From the NCBI RefSeq assembly GCF_006517275.1, contig NZ_CP041191.1, positions 924,501-988,500 of the forward strand: a DNA stretch of 64,000 nt, in the 5' to 3' direction. Under the pieces are notes generated by a model. That model saw nothing but the letters and a program-made list of their open reading frames with translations, searched no databases and was not told the origin of the DNA. The translations under genes were made by a program, and so were the position numbers. Below are positions 55,615-63,811 of this stretch, piece by piece. The number at the start of each line of letters is the position of its first letter. Within the stretch, counting starts at the first letter, position 1. Source of the stretch: Labrenzia sp. PHM005 (GTDB lineage: Bacteria; Pseudomonadota; Alphaproteobacteria; Rhizobiales; Stappiaceae).

Positions 55615-56232
55615 TTAGGCAGCCAATCTCGCAGTTTGTTTTGCCGACCTTAGCCGATCTTCAAACTGCTCCGGCGCTGCTGTTGCGGTGCCCTGAATAT
55701 TGATGAACTCAATCTCCTTGATTCCGAGGAACCCCAATAGAAACTCCAGATAGGGCTGAACGAAATTTGCTTGAGAAAAGGGTTCACCGTCCAAATAGCC
55801 TTCAGATCCATAAGTGCAGATAATCACGGCGCGCCGGGCATTGACGAGGCCGTGAAATCCGGTCTCATCCATTGAGAACGTATGGCCAATCCTTGAAATC
55901 TGATCGACCCAGGCTTTCAGTGCAGCCGGAATGGTGAAATTGTAGATCGGAACGGCCAGAAGCAGGGTATCGGCGTCCTGCACTTCTTTGATGAGTTCAT
56001 CGGACAGCTCAGTGGCGGCTTTTTGTTCGCCAGAAAGGTCATCCTGCGGCGCATAGAAACCTTCAATGGTTTCCTGAGCGATAAATGGGATCGAGCCATC
56101 GGCTACATTCCGGGTGATGACGTTACAGCCCGGGTTTTTCTGGCAGAACTCGGATTCAAACACATCGGCAATGGCCGACGAATGAGAGCCCTCCATACGG
56201 GAACTTGAATTGATGCGGAGTAATTGGGTCAT
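55615..56232 (-). CDS. azoR: FMN-dependent NADH-azoreductase (AzoR/acyl carrier phosphodiesterase family)
   Basis: This flavodoxin-like quinone/azo reductase has 205 residues. The motif LLRINSSSRMEGSHS is the FMN phosphate site, VPIYNFTIPAALKAWVDQI is the family-defining MPMYNF-type stretch, and ICTYGSEGYLD follows. These enzymes reduce quinones or azo compounds and protect from thiol and electrophile stress. It diverges from a LysR gene across 98 bases, which makes the LysR protein its likely regulator. Confidence 0.92.
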   Translation of the reverse strand: MTQLLRINSSSRMEGSHSSAIADVFESEFCQKNPGCNVITRNVADGSIPFIAQETIEGFYAPQDDLSGEQKAATELSDELIKEVQDADTLLLAVPIYNFTIPAALKAWVDQISRIGHTFSMDETGFHGLVNARRAVIICTYGSEGYLDGEPFSQANFVQPYLEFLLGFLGIKEIEFINIQGTATAAPEQFEDRLRSAKQTARLAA

Positions 56233-56314
56233 GAAATTGTCTCCTGAGTGCGTGACAAAGACGACTTAGATTCATGCGACATTTTGAAAAATAGATCGAA
56301 TTACACCGTAGCCG

Positions 56315-56327
56315 TGCATAATATGCA
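56315..56327. promoter_or_regulatory. LysR-type box (T-N11-A) between azoR and lysR
   Basis: TGCATAATATGCA is a perfect 13-base palindrome of the T-N11-A form, ending three bases before the LysR start. Its place suggests autorepression and control of divergent azoR. Confidence 0.45.
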
Positions 56328-56330
56328 TGA

Positions 56331-57236
56331 ATGGAACTTTCGACACTCAAAACTGCGCTCTTGGTTCGTGACCTTGGAAGCTTTGCCGCTGTCGCCCGGC
56401 TCTTGGATCTGGATGCGTCCAGTGTCTCCCGTGTGATCGCACAACTGGAGCAAGACATCGGCTTCCGTCTGTTCCAGCGCAGCACCCGCAGTCTGGCCCC
56501 TACCGGCGAGGGCGAACTTTATCTCAACCGAATTGCACCCCTGGTGGAAGAGCTGGATGCGGCCGGTGATGAAGCGCGGACGACAGCGGTATCCCCACGC
56601 GGAACTCTGCGGATGACCGCAAGCATTTCTTTTGTTCAGGAGTGTCTGATCCCGATCCTGCCGGAGTTCCGGCAAAGATATCCCGATATCGACATCGAAC
56701 TTCTGGCCTCTGATGCAAACCTTGACCTGCGGGCTGATGGCATAGATTTGGCCGTCCGCTTCGGGTCGATGCCCAAGGGTGACTGGATCGTCGCCAAGCT
56801 GATGACCACCAGCTATCGGGTTGTCGCATCACCGGGCTATCTGGAAACCGAGGGTCCAATTCCCCAGCCAGAAGACCTTTCAAACAGGGAATGCATCTGT
56901 TTTGCCATTCCGGGCTTCCGGACCACTTGGCAGTTCCGGAAAGACGGCATGCAGCCGGTTAGTGTGCCAGTTGGAGGTGCGACAGTGATCTCTAATGCCT
57001 TGTCGATCCGCTCCGCCACCCGTCTCGGCATGGGCGTGGCTCTGTTGCCCATCATGCTGGTTGAGAGGGATCTGAAGCGCGGGACCTTGGTGGATGTATT
57101 TCCGGACTATGCTTGCGCGGCCGCTACTTTTGAAACAGCGGCCTGGCTGGTTTATCCCAGCCGGTCCTATTTGCCCCAGAAAGTCCGGGTGATGATCGAT
57201 TTCCTGAAAGAGCACTATGGGCGGCCAGTGGCCTGA
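56331..57236 (+). CDS. LysR family transcriptional regulator
   Basis: The 301-residue regulator has the N-terminal winged helix (TLKTALLVRDLGSFAAVARLLDLDASSVSRVIAQLE, about 5-39) and a periplasmic-binding-protein-like effector domain beginning near residue 92 (GTLRMTASISF). The IDLAVRFGSMPKGDWIVAKL segment and GMGVALLPIMLVERDLKRG are typical of the CrgA/AaeR-like group. It diverges from azoR, whose product it probably controls in response to electrophiles or aromatic compounds; that is an inference from position only. Confidence 0.9.
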   Translation: MELSTLKTALLVRDLGSFAAVARLLDLDASSVSRVIAQLEQDIGFRLFQRSTRSLAPTGEGELYLNRIAPLVEELDAAGDEARTTAVSPRGTLRMTASISFVQECLIPILPEFRQRYPDIDIELLASDANLDLRADGIDLAVRFGSMPKGDWIVAKLMTTSYRVVASPGYLETEGPIPQPEDLSNRECICFAIPGFRTTWQFRKDGMQPVSVPVGGATVISNALSIRSATRLGMGVALLPIMLVERDLKRGTLVDVFPDYACAAATFETAAWLVYPSRSYLPQKVRVMIDFLKEHYGRPVA

Positions 57237-57252
57237 CCGCCCGAGTATTTTT
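57219..57252 (+). terminator. Possible terminator overlapping the lysR stop
   Basis: A GGGCGG/CCGCCC stem spans the last codons of lysR and is followed by GAGTATTTTT. It is short and overlaps coding sequence. Confidence 0.45.
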
Positions 57253-58243
57253 AAGCGTTTACGTCAACGACGACGCGGCCCTTGACCTGGCCTTTCAGGA
57301 TGTCCCTGCCGAGACCCGGAAGATCTTCCAGGGTTGCCGGCTGGATCATGCCGTGCAGTTTGTCGAGCGGCAGGTCTTTGGCGATCCGCTGCCAGGCGCG
57401 GACACGGTCGTCGTAAGGACGCATGACGCTATCGATACCAAGCAGGTTGACGCCGCGTAGAATGAACGGAATGACGCTGGCCGGAAGATTTGCCCCACCG
57501 GCAAGACCGATGGTGGCAACGGAACAACCGTATTTCATCTGGCCCAGGATGCGGGCGAGCATTTCGCCGCCAACAGCATCAATCGCGCCGGCCCAGACCT
57601 CTTTCTCAAGCGGGCGCTTGATGGTTTCAGATACGTCATCCCGCGGAACGATGGCGCTGGCGCCAAGAGACTTCAGGTAATCCCAAGTGCTTTCCCGGCC
57701 GGTAACTGCGTGTACTTCATAGCCAAGGTTGGCGAGAATGGCGACAGCGACGGAGCCAACACCGCCCGCAGCACCGGTGACCAGAACCGGCCCGTTTTCC
57801 GGTTTCAGGCCATGATCTTCCAGTGCCATGACGGCAAGCATCGCAGTGAAACCGGCTGTGCCGACCGCCATTGCATCGCGTGTGGTGAGGCCATCCGGCA
57901 ATGGTACCAGCCATTCGCCCTTGACGCTGGCCTTTTGGGCATAGCCGCCCCACCAGACTTCTCCGACGCGCCAGCCGGTCAAAACGACCTTGTCGCCCGG
58001 TTTGTACCATTCGTCAGAAGACTCTTCGACAATGCCGGCAAAATCGATGCCCGGAACATGCGGATAGTCCTTGACGAGACCGCCACCTGGCCCGACACAG
58101 AGACCGTCCTTGTAGTTCAGCGTTGAATACTCAACGGCGACGGTGACATTGCCGTCCGGCAGCTGGTTCTCGTCGATTTCTTTGACGGCGGCGCTGGTTT
58201 TGCCTTCGTCGTTCTTGTCGACCACAAGGGCTTTGAAAGTCAT
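57251..58243 (-). CDS. acuI: Acrylyl-CoA reductase AcuI (MDR family)
   Basis: AcuI reduces the toxic acrylyl-CoA to propionyl-CoA with NADPH, a step in DMSP and 3-hydroxypropionate use. The 330 residues show the medium-chain reductase layout without zinc ligands: YSTLNYKDGLC, HVPGIDFAG, GTAGFTAM and the nucleotide loop TGAAGGVGSVA. GWRVGEVWWGGYAQKA is characteristic of the YhdH/AcuI group. It is the last gene of the dmd operon, 14 bases after dmdB. Confidence 0.93.
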   Translation of the reverse strand: MTFKALVVDKNDEGKTSAAVKEIDENQLPDGNVTVAVEYSTLNYKDGLCVGPGGGLVKDYPHVPGIDFAGIVEESSDEWYKPGDKVVLTGWRVGEVWWGGYAQKASVKGEWLVPLPDGLTTRDAMAVGTAGFTAMLAVMALEDHGLKPENGPVLVTGAAGGVGSVAVAILANLGYEVHAVTGRESTWDYLKSLGASAIVPRDDVSETIKRPLEKEVWAGAIDAVGGEMLARILGQMKYGCSVATIGLAGGANLPASVIPFILRGVNLLGIDSVMRPYDDRVRAWQRIAKDLPLDKLHGMIQPATLEDLPGLGRDILKGQVKGRVVVDVNA

Positions 58244-58257
58244 GTGAAATTTCCTCG

Positions 58258-59892
58258 TTATACGGTTTCACTGGCGAGCGTCCGGGCTTCTTGCCGCAGG
58301 ACAAATTTCTGGATCTTGCCGGTCGCCGTCTTCGGCAACTCGGTGAAGACGATTTTCTTCGGCCGTTTGAAGCCAGCCATGTTTTCCCTGCAGAAGGCGA
58401 TCAGGCTGTCTTCGGTCTCTGGGCTGCCGTCTTTAAGTTCAACAAAGGCGCAGGGGACTTCGCCCCACTTTTCGTCGGGCAGGGCGACAACGGCCGCAAG
58501 AACTACATCCGGATGACGATGCAGAACCCCTTCGACCTCGACTGAAGAGATGTTTTCGCCGCCGGAGATGATCACATCTTTCAGGCGGTCGCGGATCTGC
58601 ACATAGCCATTTTCATGTCGCACGGCGGCATCACCTGACTTGAAATGACCTCCGGAGAACGCTTCGTCCGTCGCGTCCCGGTTCTTGTAGTAGCCTTTCA
58701 TGACTGTGTTTCCGCGAATGACGATCTCGCCCTGCGTTTCGCCGTCCCAAGGAACCGGTTCACCGGTCTCGCGATCAACGACATCGACGCTTTCGGTCAT
58801 CGGGAAGCCAACGCCCTGCCAGGATTGCAGTTCCGCCTGTTCGTCAGCGGACAGGTTGTCCCATTCTTCGCGCCATAGGCACTGGGCAACATGGCCATAG
58901 GTTTCGGTGAGGCCATAGACCTGCATCACCTCAAAGCCGAGCGCCTTGGTGGCGGCGAGAACCGTTGCTGGCGGCGGGGCGCCGGCGGTCATGATTTTTA
59001 CCGGACCTGGTAATAGTTTGCGATCCTCTTCCGCTGTATTGACCAACATGGAGAGTACAATCGGTGCGCCACCCAAATGGCTGACCCCATGTTCATCGAT
59101 CAGGTCAAAGACCGCCTTTCCGGTCACTTGCCGGATGCAGATGATGGTCCCTGCCATTAGTGTCATGGTCCAGGCATGGCACCAACCGTTGCAGTGGAAC
59201 ATGGGCACGGAATAAAGATAGACCGGATGGCGCGGCAGTTCCCAGGCGATCGGTGTCCCCATCGCCATCAAGTAGGCGCCGCGATGATGGTAGACCACGC
59301 CTTTGGGCCTCCCGGATGTGCCGGATGTGTAGTTCAGCGCGAGCGCCTGCCATTCATCGGCCGGGCCTTGCCACGGAAATACCGGATCGCCGCCGTCAAC
59401 CAGATTTTCAAAGCTCTCTTCACCGATCATCTCGCCGCCTGGCCCGTCTGGATCAGCAATATTGATGACCGGCAGAACCTTGCCGTTTATATCAAAGGCT
59501 TTTGAAATGACGCTACAAAACGCCGTATCGGCGATTACCAATTTGGCGTCGCTGTGATCGAGAATATAGGCGATTGTATCCGGTTCGAGGCGGGTGTTGA
59601 TCGTGTTCAGCACCGCGCCGGTCAGAGGTACCGCATAATGCAATTCAAACAGTTCCGGGGTGTTGGCGGCCATGACCGACACCGTATCGCCAAGCCCAAT
59701 ACCCTTTTGTTTCAAGCTGGACGCAATGCGCTGGACACGATCCTTTACGTCTGACCACGTGTACCGCCGCTCGTTATAGACGACGGCGAGCCGGTCTGGA
59801 AACAGCGCGGCTGTACGCTCTAGAAATGACAACGGCGACAGAGGCACATGATTTGCTGTTTGTGGCGGTAGGGCGTCGTAGTGATCGCGCAT
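58258..59892 (-). CDS. dmdB: 3-methylmercaptopropionyl-CoA ligase DmdB
   Basis: DmdB activates methylmercaptopropionate (MMPA), the product of DmdA, with CoA and ATP. The 544-residue ANL-type ligase has the ATP loop NYTSGTSGRPKGV, the YGLTETYG motif, the SGDAAVRHENGY segment and the catalytic Lys near the C-terminus (PKTATGKIQK). The start MRDHYDALPPQTANHVPLSPLSFL is given by position 59892-59821 and is a good match to the family N-terminus. The acyl-CoA ligase family is broad, but the flanking dmdA and acuI make DmdB the best call. It starts one base after the dmdA stop. Confidence 0.88.
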   Translation of the reverse strand: MRDHYDALPPQTANHVPLSPLSFLERTAALFPDRLAVVYNERRYTWSDVKDRVQRIASSLKQKGIGLGDTVSVMAANTPELFELHYAVPLTGAVLNTINTRLEPDTIAYILDHSDAKLVIADTAFCSVISKAFDINGKVLPVINIADPDGPGGEMIGEESFENLVDGGDPVFPWQGPADEWQALALNYTSGTSGRPKGVVYHHRGAYLMAMGTPIAWELPRHPVYLYSVPMFHCNGWCHAWTMTLMAGTIICIRQVTGKAVFDLIDEHGVSHLGGAPIVLSMLVNTAEEDRKLLPGPVKIMTAGAPPPATVLAATKALGFEVMQVYGLTETYGHVAQCLWREEWDNLSADEQAELQSWQGVGFPMTESVDVVDRETGEPVPWDGETQGEIVIRGNTVMKGYYKNRDATDEAFSGGHFKSGDAAVRHENGYVQIRDRLKDVIISGGENISSVEVEGVLHRHPDVVLAAVVALPDEKWGEVPCAFVELKDGSPETEDSLIAFCRENMAGFKRPKKIVFTELPKTATGKIQKFVLRQEARTLASETV

Positions 59893-59893
59893 A

Positions 59894-61015
59894 TCAGTCG
59901 TCCTGATTTGAGAACGGCGTTTCCCAAACGGTCGCGGACCGTATTCCGTCCGGCGTTTCAACTTGAACTTTGGTGCCGTCGTCCCAATGAGTCATGCGTA
60001 CCATGCCTATAGCGACATTCGTCCGGAAATCCGGTGAATAGGCGGCCGAACTGATGGTTCCGACTTTACGCCCGCCACCAATGATGGGCCAGAGCTCGTC
60101 ACAAGACGGAACGGGATCGCCGTCAATGGCAAGGCTGCGGATTTGCCGAACCGGGCCTTCCACTGCAACACGCAGTAAAGCGTCCCGGCCAACACAGCCG
60201 ATCGCTTTTTGGGTCTGACAGAATTTGCCCAAACCGCATTCATGGGGTGTGTTGTTGCGGGTCATGTCATTGCCATAGGACAACAACTGACTTTCAATCC
60301 GTTCAATTAGGTTTGGGCAACCGGCCCGGATGTTCATCTCCTCACCGGCATCCATGAAAGCGTCCCAGATCGGTTCGCCCCATTTGGTTCCATCGACATA
60401 GAGCTCAAAGCCACCCTGTTTGGAGTAACCAGAGCGGGCGAGAACCATCCGTTGGCCTTCAAACTCGACGTAGTCATAATGGAAGAAACGGATGGACCGG
60501 ATGCGCTCGCCGAAAACTTTGGCGACCAGGTCTTCCGCTTTTGGGCCCTGAATTGCCAACGGCGAGACATCTGGCTCGTCGACATCGACCTCCAGACGGA
60601 AGGCATGGGCGAGACCCTTGATCCAGAACAGGAGGTCGCTGTCCGCGACCGAGACCCAATATTTGTCATCGGCCAGTTTGGTCGTGACCGGGTCGTTGAG
60701 CATGCCGCCCGTCTCGTCGACCATGGGTGTGTAGTAACACCTGCCCGGCGTCATCTCCGACAGGTCTCTGGGCGTCAGCATTTGCGCAAGACGCCCGGCG
60801 TCCGGTCCCCACAATTCGACCTGGCGTTCACAAGACACATCCCAAAGCTGGACATGATCTTTTAAATGCCGGTAGTCCTCTTCCACCGACTGAAAGACAG
60901 TCGGAAGAAGCATATGATTGTAGACGGTGTAAGCTTTAACACCGGCTTCGTGCACACGGCTGGAAAACGGAGTTTTGCGCGTGCGCCGGGAGATGGACAG
61001 AGACGGGACCTGCAT
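59894..61015 (-). CDS. dmdA: Dimethylsulfoniopropionate demethylase DmdA
   Basis: DmdA transfers a methyl group from DMSP to tetrahydrofolate, giving MMPA, and belongs to the glycine-cleavage T-protein fold. The 373 residues begin MQVPSLSISRRTRKTPF, and the RVHEAGVKAYTVYNHMLLP stretch is the DmdA signature. RSGYSKQGGFELY is the folate-domain motif, and NTPHECGLGKF marks the second half. The ATG at 61015 follows AGGAGAG. The gene lies between DUF1326 and dmdB with 11 bases or fewer on either side. I am confident on the family and less so about kinetics. Confidence 0.93.
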   Translation of the reverse strand: MQVPSLSISRRTRKTPFSSRVHEAGVKAYTVYNHMLLPTVFQSVEEDYRHLKDHVQLWDVSCERQVELWGPDAGRLAQMLTPRDLSEMTPGRCYYTPMVDETGGMLNDPVTTKLADDKYWVSVADSDLLFWIKGLAHAFRLEVDVDEPDVSPLAIQGPKAEDLVAKVFGERIRSIRFFHYDYVEFEGQRMVLARSGYSKQGGFELYVDGTKWGEPIWDAFMDAGEEMNIRAGCPNLIERIESQLLSYGNDMTRNNTPHECGLGKFCQTQKAIGCVGRDALLRVAVEGPVRQIRSLAIDGDPVPSCDELWPIIGGGRKVGTISSAAYSPDFRTNVAIGMVRMTHWDDGTKVQVETPDGIRSATVWETPFSNQDD

Positions 61016-61026
61016 GCCGGCTCTCC

Positions 61027-61653
61027 TTATGCGGCCTGTTCGGCCGCTGGGCCGGACCAGTCGATCTGGCAGATTTCCGCGCTGCGGCCGTCGAAATCCC
61101 AGACCCGGCCATAGGCGCGGACACGGCCCTGTGTCGCCGTTGCAACGGTGATGTCGGAGCCCATCCAGTATTCGGTGTTCTTCACCACGATGTCTTCGTC
61201 CGGATCAGACCCGCCGACCGGCACAACCTCGCCCTTGATCGCCTTGCCGACGATCAGACGGCGCTTTTTACCTTCGTTTTCGTAGGATACTGGTGCGCGT
61301 TCCGCGCCGAGGAATTCGCTGACCAGAACCTTGAAGAGGCCGGTTGTGCCCTTGGCCTGACCGGAGAAGATCTTCAGAAGACCGTCATAGGCAGCATCGG
61401 AAGCTCGATCGTCGATGTATGCAGCGGCTTTCCAGTTGCCACGCGCCATCAAGCCCGGGATTTCAAGTACCAGACCGACGTTCAGGCCAGATAGGTCCTC
61501 GCCCATATAATGGCCTTCATCGATGCGCACACCGGCCCACGCCTGACAGTAGCCTTCAGTCGGTGCGTGTTTGCCGAGCGACACCACGCAAGGGCAAAAA
61601 ACGGTGCAGTTACAGTTGAGGATCAATTCCCCGCGGATGGCCCATCCGGTCAT
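61027..61653 (-). CDS. DUF1326 protein with an N-terminal cysteine cluster
   Basis: The 208-residue cytosolic protein starts at the ATG at 61653 (MTGWAIRGELILNCNCTVFC), which follows a GGAGAGAG site; an upstream ATG at 61665 would add four residues. Residues 14-21 form the cluster C-N-C-T-V-F-C-P-C, with four Cys in nine residues; this is a likely metal or redox site. A repeat-like fold follows. DUF1326 often occurs beside DUF2182, as here. The family function is unknown. In this operon it lies immediately before dmdA, which suggests a link with DMSP or methyl metabolism that is not established. Confidence 0.88.
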   Translation of the reverse strand: MTGWAIRGELILNCNCTVFCPCVVSLGKHAPTEGYCQAWAGVRIDEGHYMGEDLSGLNVGLVLEIPGLMARGNWKAAAYIDDRASDAAYDGLLKIFSGQAKGTTGLFKVLVSEFLGAERAPVSYENEGKKRRLIVGKAIKGEVVPVGGSDPDEDIVVKNTEYWMGSDITVATATQGRVRAYGRVWDFDGRSAEICQIDWSGPAAEQAA

Positions 61654-61665
61654 TTCTCTCTCCAT

Positions 61666-62454
61666 TTATAGGTGTTTTATAAGTTCTGTTGTGAGTGTCA
61701 GGATTGCAGCTCCGAGCAGTGCGAAGCCGACGGGAGCGGTGAGATAGCGGCCGAGCTGCGGCAGCTTTTCAAACGTCATCAGCACCATCGCAAGGCCCAT
61801 GAAGGCGAGGTTCATGGTGCCCGCGACAAAGGCGAGCAGCATCAGGGCCCAGCAGCAGCCGAGGCAGACGGCACCCAAATGCAGGCCCATGCTGACCGCG
61901 CCGGAAAGCCCGTCCTGCCATTTGCCCATGAAGAACATCAGCGGGCTATGGCACTGGTTGAGGCAGGCTTCCTTCAGTTTGCTGAACTGATATGCGCCGG
62001 CGAGCGCCAGAAGTGCGGCGGTTAGATAGACTTCAGAGCTGCGGCCGAACGGATCGAGCCAGCCTTGCGTATCCAGTGCGGCCTGAAGCAATGCGGCGGG
62101 GATCGAAAAGCCGATCCAGACAAGCAAGTATCCGGAAAGGAGAGCTGCAAAGCCAGACATGCTGGCGCCCTGCGTGTGGGTCAAATCCAGATAAGTTTTC
62201 AAGGCAGGGGCAATGGTCGGCGCCATCATCGCCAGCGACATCAATCCCCACATGGCGATCAGGCCTGGGAGGCTGGTTTCCGCCGCCGGGCGGCACAGCG
62301 AGGCAAGGTAATCAAGACCAAGCGCCTGCCAGCCCTGAGGCAGATCCAAATTTGGCTGCATCAGGAACAAGGCTGCCCACGCGCTCAAGACCGCAACAAA
62401 AAACGCGATCCAGGCCACTTGGCGCCGGTCAAAAGCGTGAAGGGCGATTTGCAC
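61666..62454 (-). CDS. DUF2182 membrane protein with cysteine-rich helix
   Basis: The predicted metal-binding integral membrane protein has 262 residues if the GTG at 62454 is the start. That choice is favoured by GGGAGG seven bases before it, whereas the open frame to 62628 overlaps the divergent regulator. There are about six to seven membrane segments, with SLAMMAPTIAPAL and ACLNQCHSPLMFF motifs and the CLGCCWALML cluster in a helix. These are the usual DUF2182 features. It ends directly before DUF1326 with no gap, so the two are translationally linked. The function is unknown; metal or haem handling has been suggested only by sequence. Confidence 0.85.
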   Translation of the reverse strand: MQIALHAFDRRQVAWIAFFVAVLSAWAALFLMQPNLDLPQGWQALGLDYLASLCRPAAETSLPGLIAMWGLMSLAMMAPTIAPALKTYLDLTHTQGASMSGFAALLSGYLLVWIGFSIPAALLQAALDTQGWLDPFGRSSEVYLTAALLALAGAYQFSKLKEACLNQCHSPLMFFMGKWQDGLSGAVSMGLHLGAVCLGCCWALMLLAFVAGTMNLAFMGLAMVLMTFEKLPQLGRYLTAPVGFALLGAAILTLTTELIKHL

Positions 62455-62516
62455 CCAATGTCCTCCCAGTTTGTTGTCAAAAAGGCTGCTCGCATTGAAT
62501 ACAAAAGTCAAATATT

Positions 62517-62533
62517 TAATTGTCAGACATTTA
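62517..62533. promoter_or_regulatory. Candidate FadR-type operator upstream of the dmd operon
   Basis: TAATTGTCAGACATTTA is a 17-base palindrome centred on A62525 with one mismatched pair (TAA.TGTC-A-GACA.TTA). It lies in the divergent region between the DUF2182-dmdA-dmdB-acuI unit and the GntR gene. TGTC-N-GACA cores fit the binding patterns of FadR-subfamily GntR regulators. Confidence 0.5.
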
Positions 62534-62621
62534 AAATAATTACATTGACCCTGTTCCTGTGCGCGGCCTAGTCTTGTAGAAATGTCCGCAAATGGCTCGC
62601 GGGGCACAAAAGGAGACACCA

Positions 62622-63347
62622 TTGGCAATCGAATACCAGGCGATCCGCAAGGAGGGGCTGTCGACCCAGATTGCCAATGCGATCCGCAAAGCCATTATGG
62701 ATGGCGCCCTCAGTGTCGAAGAGCGATTGCCCAGCGAAACGGAATTGGCCGATAGATTTGGTGTCTCGCGGGCAACAGTACGAGAAGCCATGAAGCGGCT
62801 CGCAGCTCAAAACCTGATCCGCTCCGAACGCGGAGCATCAGGCGGGGCGTTCGTCAACCGGATCACCTTTGATGAAGCGCGTGACGATCTGGTCAGCACA
62901 ACCCGGCTGTTGATCGGTATGAACGACATCCCCTTCGAAGATGCCATCGAAGCGCGTTACCTGCTGGAAGCATCTTGTCTGCCGCTTGCCTGCGAAAACC
63001 GCGGCAATGAAGAACTCAACGCAATGTCAGACGAGATTGCTCTCCAAGGCGGCGATCTTTCGGATGAAGATTTCTGCGATTCCGACGTCCGCTTTCATTC
63101 AACGATTGCTAAGGCGACTGGAAATCCGCTGCTGATGTTTCAGGTGGCCGGAGCCATTGAGGCCATGCAGCCCTTGATGAACATGCTCGTCTACCGCTTA
63201 CGGGATAAAAAACACATTGCCGGCCTGCATGGCCAAATGCAGGCGGCGTTGAAAGAGCGAGATGCGGCGGCCGCCCAGACGATCCTTGATGAGATCGCCG
63301 CTTATACCCGTCAGCTAGCGGCTCTGCGGCGTAAACCGAAAGATTGA
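62622..63347 (+). CDS. GntR/FadR-type transcriptional regulator
   Basis: The 241-residue regulator uses the TTG at 62622, which follows AAGGAGA; an ATG at 62592 would lengthen it by ten residues but has no ribosome-binding site. The winged helix has ERLPSETELADRFGVSRATV and AMKRLAAQNLIRSERGASGG (about 32-75). The FCD C-terminal domain has the metal-ligand His pattern in DVRFHSTIAKATGN and an acidic helix before it. Its place opposite the dmd operon suggests that it controls DMSP degradation in response to a metabolite such as acrylyl-CoA or MMPA; this is an inference. Confidence 0.88.
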   Translation: MAIEYQAIRKEGLSTQIANAIRKAIMDGALSVEERLPSETELADRFGVSRATVREAMKRLAAQNLIRSERGASGGAFVNRITFDEARDDLVSTTRLLIGMNDIPFEDAIEARYLLEASCLPLACENRGNEELNAMSDEIALQGGDLSDEDFCDSDVRFHSTIAKATGNPLLMFQVAGAIEAMQPLMNMLVYRLRDKKHIAGLHGQMQAALKERDAAAAQTILDEIAAYTRQLAALRRKPKD

Positions 63348-63433
63348 TCCTTCCTAGTTTGAAGCCCCACCGCTAGTGATCCATTCAGCGGCCCATTCCG
63401 TAGACGGATCAGCACCTATTTGGGAGCAATAGG

Positions 63434-63802
63434 GTGATAACGGTCTACTACGATGGCAAGTGCGGCCAGTGTTCGAGAGAAATCAGTTTCTTCAAACGGC
63501 GCACGCCAAAACAATCAATCGTGTGGCATGACATTGCCAACGAGCCGGACCAACTGGCTGACACGGGCCTTAGTCAGGCGGATGCGCTGATGTTCATGCA
63601 TGTGCGTGACGCGGATGGTGTGATGCAGAGCCAGGTTGATGCGTTCATTGTCCTCTGGCGGCAATTTCCGGGCTGGTCATTGCTTAGCCGGCTCGTCGCT
63701 CTTCCCGGCGTCTACCATCTAACCGGTGTTCTTTACCGCGCCTTCGCAGAAATTCGCTTCAACCGTTATCCGCATTGCCAGGCGAGCTTGGACCAGGCGT
63801 GA
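63434..63802 (+). CDS. DCC family thiol-disulfide oxidoreductase-like protein (DUF393)
   Basis: The product has 122 residues beginning at a GTG after GGGAG. The start VYYDGKCGQCSREISF has the family CxxC (CGQC) motif that names the DCC group, and the C-terminal YHLTGVLYRAFAEIRFNRY is also typical. DCC proteins are thioredoxin-like, and their substrates are unknown. The gene converges with the glutathione peroxidase fragment, nine bases apart. Confidence 0.87.
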   Translation: MITVYYDGKCGQCSREISFFKRRTPKQSIVWHDIANEPDQLADTGLSQADALMFMHVRDADGVMQSQVDAFIVLWRQFPGWSLLSRLVALPGVYHLTGVLYRAFAEIRFNRYPHCQASLDQA

Positions 63803-63811
63803 GCCTGCGGG

